The notes: generated from the sequence alone by a model not told the origin. A stretch of 54,317 nucleotides of DNA from Pseudomonadota bacterium (GCA_018001635.1 JAGNHS010000015.1:1-54317), one strand, 5' to 3'. Counted from the stretch's first letter, positions 1 through 9,419 are shown. Program-made: numbers and translations.

Positions 1-2
1 GA

Positions 3-482
3 ACAGGAATGCCTTGGGGATGTAAGGAAACTTATCAACAATTAGCATTACCCACTATAATTGATTTTATAAACGATCGTCCCGAGGAAGCTCGATATGG
101 ACCTCGATATTCTATTGTGGCTCAAGTTGAAGGGAAGAGAAAATCTTTTATGAAAGGAGAGTCCAATGAGGATCACTTTGATGCCATTGGATATTACCAG
201 TGGGTTGGGGCTCCTTTGTCTGATCGAATACATGAAGTTATGGGCTTGCAGGGGCAATCGCTCGACCCCTTTGCCGGACTCTCAAATCCACGAAATAATA
301 ATCAGCCGCTTATAGAAATAGTACCCACTCAAAATGTTTTGCCCGAACAAAATCATGGAAGAATACCTAGAGAGGATTTTGAAACAACAATGAGTCAAGC
401 GGGGGGAGATACTCTGCAAAATTTAAATCCACAAAATACTGAAGAGATAATAATTCCCAAAGCAGGGTGGGTGGAGAAGTAA
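3..482 (+). CDS. Hypothetical protein, 5' end outside window
   Basis: The frame is open to the left edge, so the protein is probably truncated at its N-terminus. The ATG at position 9 has AGGA only two bases upstream, which is too close to serve as its ribosome binding site. The visible C-terminal part (about 158 residues) has no domain I recognise. It is rich in Asn, Pro and Gln and ends in a polar tail without cysteines after the start region. The stop codon is immediately followed by the ATG of the next gene, so the two are very likely cotranscribed and possibly translationally coupled. The function is unknown; given its neighbour it may be exported, but the relevant N-terminus is not in the window. 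Confidence 0.55.
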   Translation, partial: TGMPWGCKETYQQLALPTIIDFINDRPEEARYGPRYSIVAQVEGKRKSFMKGESNEDHFDAIGYYQWVGAPLSDRIHEVMGLQGQSLDPFAGLSNPRNNNQPLIEIVPTQNVLPEQNHGRIPREDFETTMSQAGGDTLQNLNPQNTEEIIIPKAGWVEK

Positions 483-1838
483 ATGATGAAGCTTTTAAAA
501 AATATAAAATTATATATTTTATATTTTTTTACATTAATATTTTTTACTGCTCAAGACTTGAGAAGTGCAAGTTCACAAGCAGATACATTGGTGGATAGTG
601 TTCCTAGAAATCACTTCAATATTCAATTTTCAGATATCGAAAAGTGGATAAACGAAGGGAAAATAAAAAGTGTTGAAGATCTTTTGGATAAACTTCCCTA
701 TGAAATGCGCGATCAAATGATCTTAGTTCACGATACGCGCTCGAGCTTTCAGCATGCAAGTCGTGAGATACCAAGAATGATTCTAAGCACTCGTGATTCA
801 AAATTAATATTAGCTTTTGCAGGTTCTGCAGGTGTTAAGGGGGGCTCCTTAGTTGAGGTTATTGAGTTTAATGAAAAAGACGAAGATTTTAAGTTTAAAT
901 CAATTGATTTTTCGAAGACAATCCCAATCACTCACAATCCCACCTCTTGTGTTAGTTGCCACATTAGTAACAGACCTATTTGGGATACCTATCCACATTG
1001 GCCAGGCGTTTATGGAGGATTGCATTCATACAATGAAGATGCAGAGGACAGTGTTAGAAAATTGATGATTAAAATTCATAACGATCAAAATCTTAGATAC
1101 CGATATATTGTTCCAACAAACATAATGGGTCAATTAACAGCATTGGATAGTTTTCACGTAAATTCCTTTGATAAGAATCTTCATTCTCTTAATAATAGGA
1201 GCATCGCTGCGGCGTTTGCCAAACATCCACAGTGGAATCAAGTTAGAGATATTATTTTAGATTCCATTGAGCCTAGTCGCTCGTATGAAAAATGGATAAA
1301 TTTTTTTAGTCGAATCATGCCCAGTGGTGATTTTTCTACAAATTATAAAAAAATGGGTGCAAGAGCCAGTAGGCGTTTTGATCGACATCCTATATTAAAA
1401 AAGAGAACTACAATTTTAAAACGCCTCAAAGACATAGGAATAGACATTTCAGAAACAGAATTAGAAGAAGCTGAAAAAACTATTAAATTAGAACAAAATA
1501 ATTATTATCGAGAAAAAATACTAAGAGATCCAAGGGGAAAGTATGTGCATAAAGCATTAGCCAACGAGTTACCCTTGTATCCCTTATTAAAAGATGGGGG
1601 TTTTGATAAATTGGAAGCCCCAATGATTGCATTTATGGATGTATTAACTAAAAAAATGGGGGTCTCAGGGCCCTCAAGCTGGTCATTAAGTTTTAGAAAT
1701 GCCAGTTATTCTTTTACTCATGGAGAAGGTGGTTTGGGGACTTTGCATAAAGGGATTCTTAAACGGGAAGCCGAATGTGCTGCACAGCTAGAAAGACTTA
1801 AAAACGCATCAAAAGATACCGATGATTATGATTGGTAA
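483..1838 (+). CDS. Exported protein with one CxxCH (cytochrome c-type) motif
   Basis: This is a 451-residue protein with a hydrophobic N-terminal signal sequence (roughly residues 8-30). Around residue 157 there is a CVSCH motif followed by Asn-Arg-Pro-Ile-Trp-Asp and Trp-Pro-Gly. A single CxxCH is the covalent haem c attachment signature. Exported placement fits, because cytochrome c maturation happens outside the inner membrane. The rest of the protein is mostly polar and helical and matches no family I can name. An ATG-ATG pair lies directly after the stop of the upstream gene, so it is the second gene of an operon. It converges on the tRNA-Val gene only 4 bp beyond its stop. The motif is seen; haem binding is inferred. 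A structural zinc or disulfide role for the two Cys is the alternative. Confidence 0.75.
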   Translation: MMKLLKNIKLYILYFFTLIFFTAQDLRSASSQADTLVDSVPRNHFNIQFSDIEKWINEGKIKSVEDLLDKLPYEMRDQMILVHDTRSSFQHASREIPRMILSTRDSKLILAFAGSAGVKGGSLVEVIEFNEKDEDFKFKSIDFSKTIPITHNPTSCVSCHISNRPIWDTYPHWPGVYGGLHSYNEDAEDSVRKLMIKIHNDQNLRYRYIVPTNIMGQLTALDSFHVNSFDKNLHSLNNRSIAAAFAKHPQWNQVRDIILDSIEPSRSYEKWINFFSRIMPSGDFSTNYKKMGARASRRFDRHPILKKRTTILKRLKDIGIDISETELEEAEKTIKLEQNNYYREKILRDPRGKYVHKALANELPLYPLLKDGGFDKLEAPMIAFMDVLTKKMGVSGPSSWSLSFRNASYSFTHGEGGLGTLHKGILKREAECAAQLERLKNASKDTDDYDW

Positions 1839-1842
1839 GATA

Positions 1843-1919
1843 TGGTACTCGCTGGCAGACTCGAACTGCCGACCCCTTCCATGTCAAGGAAGTACTCTAA
1901 CCAACTGAGCTAAGCGAGC
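1843..1919 (-). tRNA. tRNA-Val (anticodon GAC)
   Basis: The reverse complement folds as a complete cloverleaf. The acceptor stem is GCTCGCT/AGCGAGT with one G-U pair, the D arm is GCTC...GAGT, and the anticodon stem CTTCC/GGAAG encloses loop TTGACAT, giving anticodon GAC. The T arm is GGCAG-TTCGAGT-CTGCC, followed by discriminator A and an encoded CCA end. GAC reads GTC and GTT valine codons. The gene converges with the CxxCH protein gene and lies upstream of, and on the same strand as nothing else in, its immediate surroundings. Confidence 0.95.
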
Positions 1920-1939
1920 ACGTCAGAATGAGGAGTTTT

Positions 1940-1966
1940 TTAATAGGGCTTAGGGGCTTTTGGCAA
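1940..1966 (-). promoter_or_regulatory. Possible promoter of tRNA-Val
   Basis: On the minus strand TTGCCA (1961-1966) and TATTAA (1940-1945) are 15 bp apart, and the -10-like box lies about 20 bp before the tRNA 5' end. The spacing is shorter than the usual 17 bp, so this is only a candidate. The same short space also holds the 3' end of lptD transcripts. Confidence 0.3.
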
Positions 1967-1990
1967 GTCTAGTTTTAGAAGTACTTACGA

Positions 1991-4156
1991 CTAAATATTG
2001 AGTGGTTTTTTAACTTGTTCTTGATAACTCAAACGGAAATTTGGGAAAAAGCTTCCGCGACGATTGGGAACTTTGTTAAATCCCAGTTCGAAAACCCAGC
2101 ATTTTGAAGAGCTCTCGTAGGCGATGTTATAGGTTTGTTCCTGCATTTGTTTGGTGAGTATGTCGTAAATCACATCGGCAGTGAAAGACAGCGGGCCAAT
2201 GGCTTTTAAGTATCCCCCACCACCATAGTTTTTTGTTTCTTTTCGAATGTTTTGAAAAACATAAAGTTTGTATCTGGGAATTGTGTAGGAAATTTCGTTG
2301 CGGGCATCAGATTGCCACGTGTGAACGTTGGTAGACATTTCCGCTCGAATCATCCAAGGGGCGTATGAGGCAAAAACTGAAGACAACAATCGACCCAGTC
2401 CCATGGCGAGAAGGTCATAGTCTTGGCTAACATTGGCGCCAAAATGCTCTTCGTAATGGCGATCGTTATTCTCACCATAACGTCCTACCATTCTTGTTCC
2501 AAGGCCCAGGGTCATTAAATGGTGGTGTCCAAGTCTTTGTTCTTCGCTGAGAGTTCCTAAGCTGATTTTGGCAGCGTCGGGAGAATCGTGATCAAACAAA
2601 TCAAAACGAGGCGCATCTTTTTGAAAAAAGAAAGGATGAATGGTGAGCGCATCTCGAGGCACATAACTCCATCGTAAACTAGGAGTGACCGTATGTTTTA
2701 AAGCTTTCATACTGGTGTTATTTGGAAAATTAAAAACTTGCCAGGCTTCAGATTCAATTTCTTGATTAAAAAAGAAACGCGCTCTTGAGGCACTACCAGG
2801 ATCAACAGGTTGACCAAATGAATAATGATCGAATCGAATTTCAGTAGAGGGTTCATAGGTAAAATACGAGGCGCTCATGGGAGCTTTAAGAGTGGTGAGT
2901 AGGCTCATTCGATCGCCCGTACGAATCCACTCTGTACCTTCGTCGATGGGGCTGACTTTATGTTTTTTTTCTTCATCATATCGACGCAGAGTTAAGTATT
3001 GAGTTTCTAAATTCATTCTCAGAGGGCCCACTAATCCGAATGAAGGGTAGGCGGCATCGAATGCGGGAACGCTTTGAATGGCTTCTTGATCTTGTCCCGC
3101 TTCTAAATTTCTTGGAAGATTGTCGGTGTGGATTTTAGCTTCAATCAAAGCGTATTGATTATTGCGAATCCATTGAAGTGAAGGATTGTGAACTAATGTG
3201 GGAAGTCTTGTGTATCTAAAATCTTTGTCAAAATGCTGTGAATATCGAGTGTCGCTAGCCCATTCTCCAGAATATCTTTGTGTTAAGTAGGGAGTCCATT
3301 GAAAGCGCTGTTGAAAGGACATACCCCATCGGTCGAGTGGTACATCGATGACTTCTTGATTTCGAGTGTAGGACCAATTTCCTAAAACGTAAGTTCTGTC
3401 TGAATAAACGTATCGGAATTCATTCCAAAGACGATTTCCACCCTTGCTCATAGGGCGATATTCAAAAGTGGCGTCGGAGTTTTCGTTAATGGCCCAGAAA
3501 TAAGGAATTCCAACTTGAAAACCTAAGTCGTCAGTTTTGGCGAATTGAGGAATGAGAACACCCGATTGTCTTTTTGTTTTAACAGGAAAGTAAACCAGTG
3601 GAATGTAAGCTACTGGAGTATCAAGAATTTGAATGAGTGCATGATGGATTTCAGCATAACCTTCAATTTCAACATCAATTTGTGATCCTGCTAAGCTCCA
3701 AGACTGAGGACAGTCTTGGCAAGTAGAAACTTTACCGTGTTTAAGTCGATATTCATCGTCGGAAACGCGAATAATTTCTTTTCCTTCTAAATATAAACGA
3801 TCTGTAATTCTGACCGTTGAATTTTTGAAAGTTCCAAGTCCATTTTTGATGTTGAGTTCGGCTTCTCCGGCTTTGATGGTGATGGGCCCTTGTGTGTACT
3901 CCATTTGGTCGCGACAAACGATGTCTCCAGTTTTGCCGTGAATTTCAACGTATTGGGCCTTGAGCTTTCGTTGCTCAGATTCAATGAGCACATCACCTTC
4001 TAGAAAAGTGATTCCACTGTCTAAATTGGAACGGTATTTTTTAGCGGTGAAAGTAAAATTTTCTTTGTTTTCTTGAGCCAAACTCAAAAGAGAAAAAAAG
4101 TAGAAAAGGCTTATTATTCTTAGGATGTCTTTTGATCGAAGTTTGCCCCTCATCAC
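1991..4156 (-). CDS. lptD: LPS assembly outer membrane protein LptD
   Basis: LptD is the outer membrane beta-barrel that, with the lipoprotein LptE, inserts lipopolysaccharide into the outer leaflet. The 721-residue protein has an N-terminal signal sequence (about residues 10-27). An OstA/LptA-like periplasmic jellyroll follows (about 35-150, with typical runs such as GDVLIESEQRKLKA and YLEGKEI). A long barrel region then contains the LptD-typical stretch with a CxxC-P-x-W segment (near 146-153), the AYIPLVYFP signature and Gln-Ser-Gly-Val-Leu-Ile-Pro. Cysteines in the N-domain and near the C-terminus could form the disulfides known in LptD. The length fits the family. It is the last gene of the minus-strand cluster, 7 bp after accD. 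Two Met codons (ATG ATG) are available at the start. Confidence 0.95.
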   Translation of the reverse strand: MMRGKLRSKDILRIISLFYFFSLLSLAQENKENFTFTAKKYRSNLDSGITFLEGDVLIESEQRKLKAQYVEIHGKTGDIVCRDQMEYTQGPITIKAGEAELNIKNGLGTFKNSTVRITDRLYLEGKEIIRVSDDEYRLKHGKVSTCQDCPQSWSLAGSQIDVEIEGYAEIHHALIQILDTPVAYIPLVYFPVKTKRQSGVLIPQFAKTDDLGFQVGIPYFWAINENSDATFEYRPMSKGGNRLWNEFRYVYSDRTYVLGNWSYTRNQEVIDVPLDRWGMSFQQRFQWTPYLTQRYSGEWASDTRYSQHFDKDFRYTRLPTLVHNPSLQWIRNNQYALIEAKIHTDNLPRNLEAGQDQEAIQSVPAFDAAYPSFGLVGPLRMNLETQYLTLRRYDEEKKHKVSPIDEGTEWIRTGDRMSLLTTLKAPMSASYFTYEPSTEIRFDHYSFGQPVDPGSASRARFFFNQEIESEAWQVFNFPNNTSMKALKHTVTPSLRWSYVPRDALTIHPFFFQKDAPRFDLFDHDSPDAAKISLGTLSEEQRLGHHHLMTLGLGTRMVGRYGENNDRHYEEHFGANVSQDYDLLAMGLGRLLSSVFASYAPWMIRAEMSTNVHTWQSDARNEISYTIPRYKLYVFQNIRKETKNYGGGGYLKAIGPLSFTADVIYDILTKQMQEQTYNIAYESSSKCWVFELGFNKVPNRRGSFFPNFRLSYQEQVKKPLNI

Positions 4157-4163
4157 TATTGGC

Positions 4164-5021
4164 TCAGTCTATAAGAAGACTCAGCATGCGATGGATATAG
4201 GCCCTTTGTTGTGATCTAGGAACTATGCAGTCAAGCATGCCGTGCTCTAGTAGAAACTCCGCACGTTGAAAATTCTCAGGCAGCTTTTCGTTGATGGTTT
4301 GTTGAATAACTCTAGGCCCCGCAAATCCAATTAGAGACTTGGGTTCTGCTATACAAATGTCGGCTAAGAACGCAAAAGAAGCGGCTACGCCTCCAGTGGT
4401 TGGGTGTGCAAATAAAGAAATAAAAGGAAGTTTTTTATCGCGAAAGCGATTCATGGAGTTTACAGTTTTTGCCATTTGCATAAGGGACAATATCCCTTCA
4501 TGCATACGGGCTCCGCCGCTAGAAAGAATTAAAATGACGGGTTGTTTTTTTTGAAAGCCACGATCGAAGACTCTAGAGATTTTTTCGCCTACGGCCATTC
4601 CCATAGAGCCGCCCATAAATGAAAAATCGAAAGCTCCCACTTGAATGGGGCGCTTAAACAGTTTGGCTTCGGCAGATACAAATGCATCTTTGAGATTGGT
4701 TTTGCTTTGAGAAGCAGTCATTCTTTCGCCGTAACTTTTAGAGTCTACGAAATTGAGCACATCGCGACCTTCAATATCGGAATCTTTTTCGCTCATGGAA
4801 CTGCTGTCGCATAAAAGTTCAATTCGTTTGCGGGCCCCTAATGAAAAATGGTGCTGACATTCAGTGCATACGTGAAAATTTTCTTCGAGTTTATTGTGCT
4901 GGAGAATACTTCCGCAACTATCACAACGAACCCAAAAACCTTCCGGTGCCGAGAAGGGATTGTTGACTAAGTCTTTGGGGTTTTTAATACCCGGAGTTTT
5001 TCTATTGTTTTCCAAGATCAC
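4164..5021 (-). CDS. accD: Acetyl-CoA carboxylase carboxyltransferase subunit beta
   Basis: AccD pairs with AccA to transfer the carboxyl group from carboxybiotin to acetyl-CoA, giving malonyl-CoA for fatty acid synthesis. The 285-residue protein carries the N-terminal zinc ribbon, CDSC followed by CTEC about 18 residues later (residues about 33-55). The crotonase-like carboxyltransferase domain follows, with the Gly-rich SSGGARMHEG oxyanion segment and the HPTTGGVAASFA motif, both typical of AccD. Length is normal. accA is not in the window. It sits between the cNMP-binding gene and lptD with gaps of 6-7 bp, consistent with one transcript that links membrane lipid and LPS functions. Confidence 0.95.
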   Translation of the reverse strand: MILENNRKTPGIKNPKDLVNNPFSAPEGFWVRCDSCGSILQHNKLEENFHVCTECQHHFSLGARKRIELLCDSSSMSEKDSDIEGRDVLNFVDSKSYGERMTASQSKTNLKDAFVSAEAKLFKRPIQVGAFDFSFMGGSMGMAVGEKISRVFDRGFQKKQPVILILSSGGARMHEGILSLMQMAKTVNSMNRFRDKKLPFISLFAHPTTGGVAASFAFLADICIAEPKSLIGFAGPRVIQQTINEKLPENFQRAEFLLEHGMLDCIVPRSQQRAYIHRMLSLLID

Positions 5022-5027
5022 TTTGCC

Positions 5028-5690
5028 CTACTTTTTACTCTCTCTCAGAAGATTACCAAAAGGAATAATATACTCCGGGTAGGGAATCCAGCACCATTCC
5101 CCGTTAATCCCTATAATACGAGCTTGTCGGGCTAAGCTCATGTATTGTTGTAGAAAAGTTGGGTCTAGATTGAGTGTCGATGACATGTTTCCTAAGTCAA
5201 ATGTGAAGCATTTTCCTAGGGGTTTACCTGAAGGAATAACACCTTTGTCGTTTGCCAAATGAGTCAGATAAACGGAGAGTCTTTCGAATTTATTTTCGTG
5301 CATGAGAGCGGCAACTCTTCCATTGGTATCGCGTAATCTTTCCGTAAGAATTTTAATAACGTTTAAGGCAATCTCAGGTGATTTTCGAATAAGAGTCGTG
5401 AAGGCGGCTTTGTTGAGTTCTAAGACAGTCGTTGGTGTGACTGATTTAACGGTCGCGGCTCTGTGATTTTGGAGTCCCATAATGGCCATTTCACCAAAAA
5501 TGTCGCCATCACCGAGAGTGGCGATGACTTTTTCACCTTGAGTGCTTTCTTTGATAACGTTGACTTTGCCCTCAGTGATTAAGAACATGGTGTCGCCAGT
5601 GTCGCCCTCTCGAGTGAGATGCGCTGCTGGAGGAAATTTTTTTGAAAATTTCTTAATAAATTCTTCGTTGAGGACAATTCCCAAACCCAT
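5028..5690 (-). CDS. Cyclic nucleotide-binding (Crp-type) protein
   Basis: The protein has a cNMP-binding beta-roll with the family pattern GDTMFLITEGKVNV, then GDGDIFGEMAIM (phosphate-binding cassette region) followed by an Arg-Ala-Ala-Thr segment. A helical dimerisation stretch and a C-terminal region of about 90 residues follow. The C-terminus lacks a clear Crp helix-turn-helix consensus, so DNA binding is uncertain. I chose the ATG at 5690 because it clears the cyclase stop and starts just before the domain. A TTG at 5738 would add 16 residues and overlap the cyclase by 34 bp. The gene lies directly downstream of a cyclase gene, so it is a natural receptor for that product. Confidence 0.85.
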   Translation of the reverse strand: MGLGIVLNEEFIKKFSKKFPPAAHLTREGDTGDTMFLITEGKVNVIKESTQGEKVIATLGDGDIFGEMAIMGLQNHRAATVKSVTPTTVLELNKAAFTTLIRKSPEIALNVIKILTERLRDTNGRVAALMHENKFERLSVYLTHLANDKGVIPSGKPLGKCFTFDLGNMSSTLNLDPTFLQQYMSLARQARIIGINGEWCWIPYPEYIIPFGNLLRESKK

Positions 5691-5704
5691 ATAAAAATTT
5701 AAAC

Positions 5705-8089
5705 CTATTTTGTGAGCATCGTCCACGTACCGTCCCAATCGTAGGGAGGTGGAGCCTTGTCGAATAACTCGCAGCGTTGTGCGAAGACTGCTGAGACGGG
5801 GTCTTGGGCGGAAAGTTTGGAAAAACCCTCAAGTGCTTTTTGAAAATCCATTTTCTGGTAGAGCTCAAGAGATTCTTCGAAAATTTGAATTTGTTGATTG
5901 AGATCTTGATTTCGATTTTTTGCGAGCACTTCAAACAAGGTGACGGGTTCTTCTTTTCCTTTCACTCGAACTTTATCAATTTTTCTGCAGGCATATTCTT
6001 TAGGAAGCTCTTTAAAAGTAAATTCACTGATTAACAGACGAGCGTGATATTCTTTGGTGATGCCTTCAATACGTGAAGCTAAGTTTACGGCATCGCCCAT
6101 AACTGTGTAGGAAAAAATTTTCTTAGATCCCATGTTTCCAACGCTCATGTCGCCTGTGTTGATTCCGATTCCGGTTTCAATTTTTGGCAGGCCTATTTTG
6201 CTCCAAACTTCATTGAGCTTTTCTAGTTCTGAAATCATATCGAGAGCACTATCCACTGCTTTTTTTGCATGATCTTCGAAATAAATGGGTGCTCCAAAAA
6301 GAGCCATGATGGCATCGCCCATGTATTTGTCGATGGTTCCATCAAATTTAAGAATGATATCGCTCATAGGCGAAAGATAATCATTGAGAAATTTTGAAAG
6401 TTCTGAGGCGCTTAATTTTTCACTAATACTTGTGAAACTTCGAACATCCGTAAAAAGCACAGTCATGTGTCGTTTTTCACCACCTAAACTCAAGTTCTGG
6501 GGATCTTTCATGATTGTTTTTACTAGTTTTGGTGAAACGTATTTTTCGAAGGCTCCTTTAACGAAAGTTTTTTCTCTTTCTTCAGTTATGTAACGATAAA
6601 GTAAGCCCATGCTTATAATGACGAAGGAAGCTATCGCGAGAGTTGCGGTTGGGTAGCTCGTATGGCGATTTTGAAAAATCCAAACATCATAAAAAATTTG
6701 AATGCCCACGACAACAACAGAGCTTGTAATGGCTGTTCCCATGGGAACGTAACAAATAATTAAAAATAAAATTAATGTGAATATGAAGAGGTGGATGAGT
6801 TCTTGATTAAAATTAGAAAAAGAAATGAAATCTTCTTTATCGCTGGCTGCAAATTCTAGAGCTTGCGAGGCTAGAGTGGCGTGAAGATAAACTCCCCGCA
6901 TATCCTTTTGTACTGGGGAGGGTCGTAAATCATAGACACCTAGTGAGGTGGGGCCAATAAATACAATGTAATCTTTTAAATCATCTGGAATTTGAGTGAG
7001 CGAGAAATCATAAATAGGCGGATTGTCGATATTCTGAGGACCATAATAACCTAGTGAGATTGAAGCATCGGGGTGGGTTGAAAAAGAAATTAGTTCTTTT
7101 TTATCTTTCTCTAAAACAATTTCTTTAATTATCAATTCGCCAGCATTGTCTTGCGAGCTAATAACTTTGATTTGAGCATCCCAATAACTTGCAAGTGCTT
7201 GCATGCCTAGTGAAGCAAAGTAAGAACCTTGTTGAATCAGTTCTGGATTTAAAAAGTCGAGATCTTCTTTAGGTAGAAAATCTGTAGCCCACAAGAAAAC
7301 GCCTGGATAGCGGCGGAATATTCCATCGCGATCAGGAACGAAGTTGAAGAAACCCTGACGTCTTGCTCCAGCTGCTAAACTCGATCGGTTGCTAACCACG
7401 CATGACATCAGGTGAGCTTTGGTCTTGGTGTCTTGTTTGAAACTGGGTAGTTCAGAGATTGTCGCTTGAGTTTGGATGCTAAGAATGGGATCGATAAGTG
7501 AATTGGGGCTTTGTCGTTGTTGTTCAAGGCAGTTGTCTTGCTCGAGCCAAACATAACCCAAAACAGTTTGAGGATATTTTTGTAGAGCGTCTGAAAAAAA
7601 GCGATCACCCACTTCACTCAAATTTTCACTCAGTTTTTCTACTCGATCGGCACCGAGTCCTAATTCTTGTTCTAGACTTACGGATTTACCGGGAAGAGGA
7701 ACGGAAAGGTTTCGCTTGAGGTCGTCTCTATTCCATTCTGGTTCGGAGAATACGGCGTCGAAGGCTACGACTCTGGCCCCTTTTTGGTAAAGTTCTTCTA
7801 ATAGTTTTTTGTAAACTTGTCTCGACCAAGGCCAACGTCCGAATTTTAGCAACGAACTGTCGTCAATTTTAGCCACAGCGACGCGAGCTCGAGCTGGATG
7901 GTCTTTAAATTTTAAATCATAAATGAAGTTTTCAATATTTTCTAAGCTTAAAAGGGTTCTGTTTAACAAAGTGTTACGGGGGTTTTTTTCAAATCTAAAA
8001 GAAGCTTGTTTCTTTAAAATCCAAGAAAAAATAAAAAGATTGAAAATAAAAAAAACAAAGAGCCAACGATATTTTAAGAATTTTTCCAT
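5705..8089 (-). CDS. CHASE2-domain adenylate/guanylate cyclase
   Basis: This is a membrane-anchored class III nucleotide cyclase of 794 residues. An N-terminal transmembrane helix (about 8-25) is followed by a large extracytoplasmic CHASE2 sensor (about 45-430), then hydrophobic segments (about 445-520), and a C-terminal catalytic domain (about 560-730). The two metal-binding aspartates are visible in VLFTDVRSF and KYMGDAIMALFG. The Lys just before the second is typical of adenine selection, and MGDAVNLASRIEG supplies the Asp and the transition-state Asn/Arg. ATP is therefore the likelier substrate. It is followed by the cNMP-binding gene and overlaps rsmI upstream by 16 bp, so it is part of the same operon. 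The CHASE2 ligand is unknown. Confidence 0.92.
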   Translation of the reverse strand: MEKFLKYRWLFVFFIFNLFIFSWILKKQASFRFEKNPRNTLLNRTLLSLENIENFIYDLKFKDHPARARVAVAKIDDSSLLKFGRWPWSRQVYKKLLEELYQKGARVVAFDAVFSEPEWNRDDLKRNLSVPLPGKSVSLEQELGLGADRVEKLSENLSEVGDRFFSDALQKYPQTVLGYVWLEQDNCLEQQRQSPNSLIDPILSIQTQATISELPSFKQDTKTKAHLMSCVVSNRSSLAAGARRQGFFNFVPDRDGIFRRYPGVFLWATDFLPKEDLDFLNPELIQQGSYFASLGMQALASYWDAQIKVISSQDNAGELIIKEIVLEKDKKELISFSTHPDASISLGYYGPQNIDNPPIYDFSLTQIPDDLKDYIVFIGPTSLGVYDLRPSPVQKDMRGVYLHATLASQALEFAASDKEDFISFSNFNQELIHLFIFTLILFLIICYVPMGTAITSSVVVVGIQIFYDVWIFQNRHTSYPTATLAIASFVIISMGLLYRYITEEREKTFVKGAFEKYVSPKLVKTIMKDPQNLSLGGEKRHMTVLFTDVRSFTSISEKLSASELSKFLNDYLSPMSDIILKFDGTIDKYMGDAIMALFGAPIYFEDHAKKAVDSALDMISELEKLNEVWSKIGLPKIETGIGINTGDMSVGNMGSKKIFSYTVMGDAVNLASRIEGITKEYHARLLISEFTFKELPKEYACRKIDKVRVKGKEEPVTLFEVLAKNRNQDLNQQIQIFEESLELYQKMDFQKALEGFSKLSAQDPVSAVFAQRCELFDKAPPPYDWDGTWTMLTK

Positions 8090-8901
8090 TTTTGAATGGC
8101 TCCATAACAGTCTGAAGTTTTTTCATCGCATAATTCTGATAAGATTTTAGAAGCTTCTTTGTCGCTTCCAAATCTGATTTTTAAGAGTTCTTCAAGGCTT
8201 CTTTTGTGTGCGGCTTCTAGATTTCCTAATCCCTCTAGAATGAGTGTCAGCTCACCCACTCCTTTGTTGTCTGATAAAAGTTTTTTAAGCCAATGAAAAG
8301 CTTCTTTGACGTTTCCGGCAAAGAGTTCTTCATGACTTTTAGTCATTTCTCGTGCGATAAAAATTTTTCGATCTTCTAATTTAATTTTCATCAAATATTC
8401 GAGAGTGTCTAAACATTCATGACGAGTATCAAAAAATATAAAACTCCTAACGGTGTCGATTTTTGAGAAAAATTTTTCTTTGTGAGACTTGGGAGTGAAA
8501 CCAGCAAAACAAAATGGGACTCCAAAACCACCACTCCATTGAAGTGCGGTGATGGGGGCGCAAGGACCCGGAATGGCGGTTACGTGAATTTTTCGGTTGT
8601 GAGCTTCTCTAAGGAGGTCTTCGCCCGGATCGTTGATAATCGGAGTTCCAGCGTCACTCACGAGTGCTATGTTTTTTTCTGCGTGTTCTTTGAAGAAAAG
8701 TTCCCAGTTCCATTCTCTTTCTTTAAATGCGGGAAAGCTTATAAATTTTGCTGCTAATTCTAAGTTGAGTTGCTGGAGGTGTTGTTTGAATTTTCGAGTG
8801 TCTTCGCAAAGTACAATTTGAGAATTTTCCAAGCTAGACTTAGCTCTAGGACTAAGGTCGAGGCTATTGCCTATAGGTAGGGCTATGATTGAAATGTGCA
8901 T
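8074..8901 (-). CDS. rsmI: 16S rRNA (cytidine1402-2'-O)-methyltransferase
   Basis: RsmI uses SAM to 2'-O-methylate C1402 in the decoding centre of 16S rRNA. The 275-residue protein shows the tetrapyrrole-methylase-fold signatures of the family. These are an N-terminal ALPIGNSLDLSPRA segment (family: TPIGNLxDLSxRA), CEDTR, LVSDAGTPIINDPG, and IPGPCAPITAL followed by FCFAGFTPK. Length is normal. It is the first gene of the minus-strand cluster. Its ATG faces the divergent STAS gene across about 130 bp, so the cluster promoter should lie there. No clear -10/-35 pair was found. Confidence 0.93.
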   Translation of the reverse strand: MHISIIALPIGNSLDLSPRAKSSLENSQIVLCEDTRKFKQHLQQLNLELAAKFISFPAFKEREWNWELFFKEHAEKNIALVSDAGTPIINDPGEDLLREAHNRKIHVTAIPGPCAPITALQWSGGFGVPFCFAGFTPKSHKEKFFSKIDTVRSFIFFDTRHECLDTLEYLMKIKLEDRKIFIAREMTKSHEELFAGNVKEAFHWLKKLLSDNKGVGELTLILEGLGNLEAAHKRSLEELLKIRFGSDKEASKILSELCDEKTSDCYGAIQKWKNS

Positions 8902-9029
8902 GACTTAGACTATTGTAGGTCTGCTTATGAATCACTCGCAAGGAAGTGACGCGACGAACAAATGACCCCTTAATTTTTGACGCACAAAACTCGACTTCTC
9001 TGACACAATAAAGGGGGGAGCGGGAGAAT

Positions 9030-9419
9030 ATGAAAGTCAAAATGTCGTCGCAGGAAAATGTGACCGTAGTTGAGCTTAGTGGTTATCTCGATTTTGGAAG
9101 TGCTAGACCCATTGCGGATCATCTTGAAAGCATTTATCGAGATAATGAAACGGCTAAAGTCGTTATTGATATGAGCGAACTTGAGTTCGTGGGAAGCTCA
9201 GGCATCTCCAATTTCGTCAAAGGCTTAAGGGCTTTCAATAAACTTCATATGCGCCCTTCTTATTGCGGCGTAAAAACAGAATTCAAAAAGCTCTTCAAAA
9301 TTTTTGAAGATAAAAATAATTTTGAAGTTTTTGATAACAGAAATAATGCGTTTACGGGTGCGAAAGAGCGCTATCAATTATGGGAAATGCGCACGCTACG
9401 AAGTAAAGAAACTCATTAA
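9030..9419 (+). CDS. STAS-domain protein (anti-sigma factor antagonist type)
   Basis: The 129 residues form a single STAS domain of the SpoIIAA/RsbV type. Key patterns are VVELSGYLDFGSA at strand 2 and VVIDMSELEFVGSSGIS. Ser56 is the likely phospho-acceptor that in this family controls binding to an anti-sigma kinase. A GGAG-type ribosome binding site precedes the ATG. No anti-sigma kinase, phosphatase or sigma gene is nearby, so its partner must be elsewhere. A role in a stressosome-like or chemotaxis-like switch is also possible. The STAS fold is clear; the pathway is not. Confidence 0.88.
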   Translation: MKVKMSSQENVTVVELSGYLDFGSARPIADHLESIYRDNETAKVVIDMSELEFVGSSGISNFVKGLRAFNKLHMRPSYCGVKTEFKKLFKIFEDKNNFEVFDNRNNAFTGAKERYQLWEMRTLRSKETH

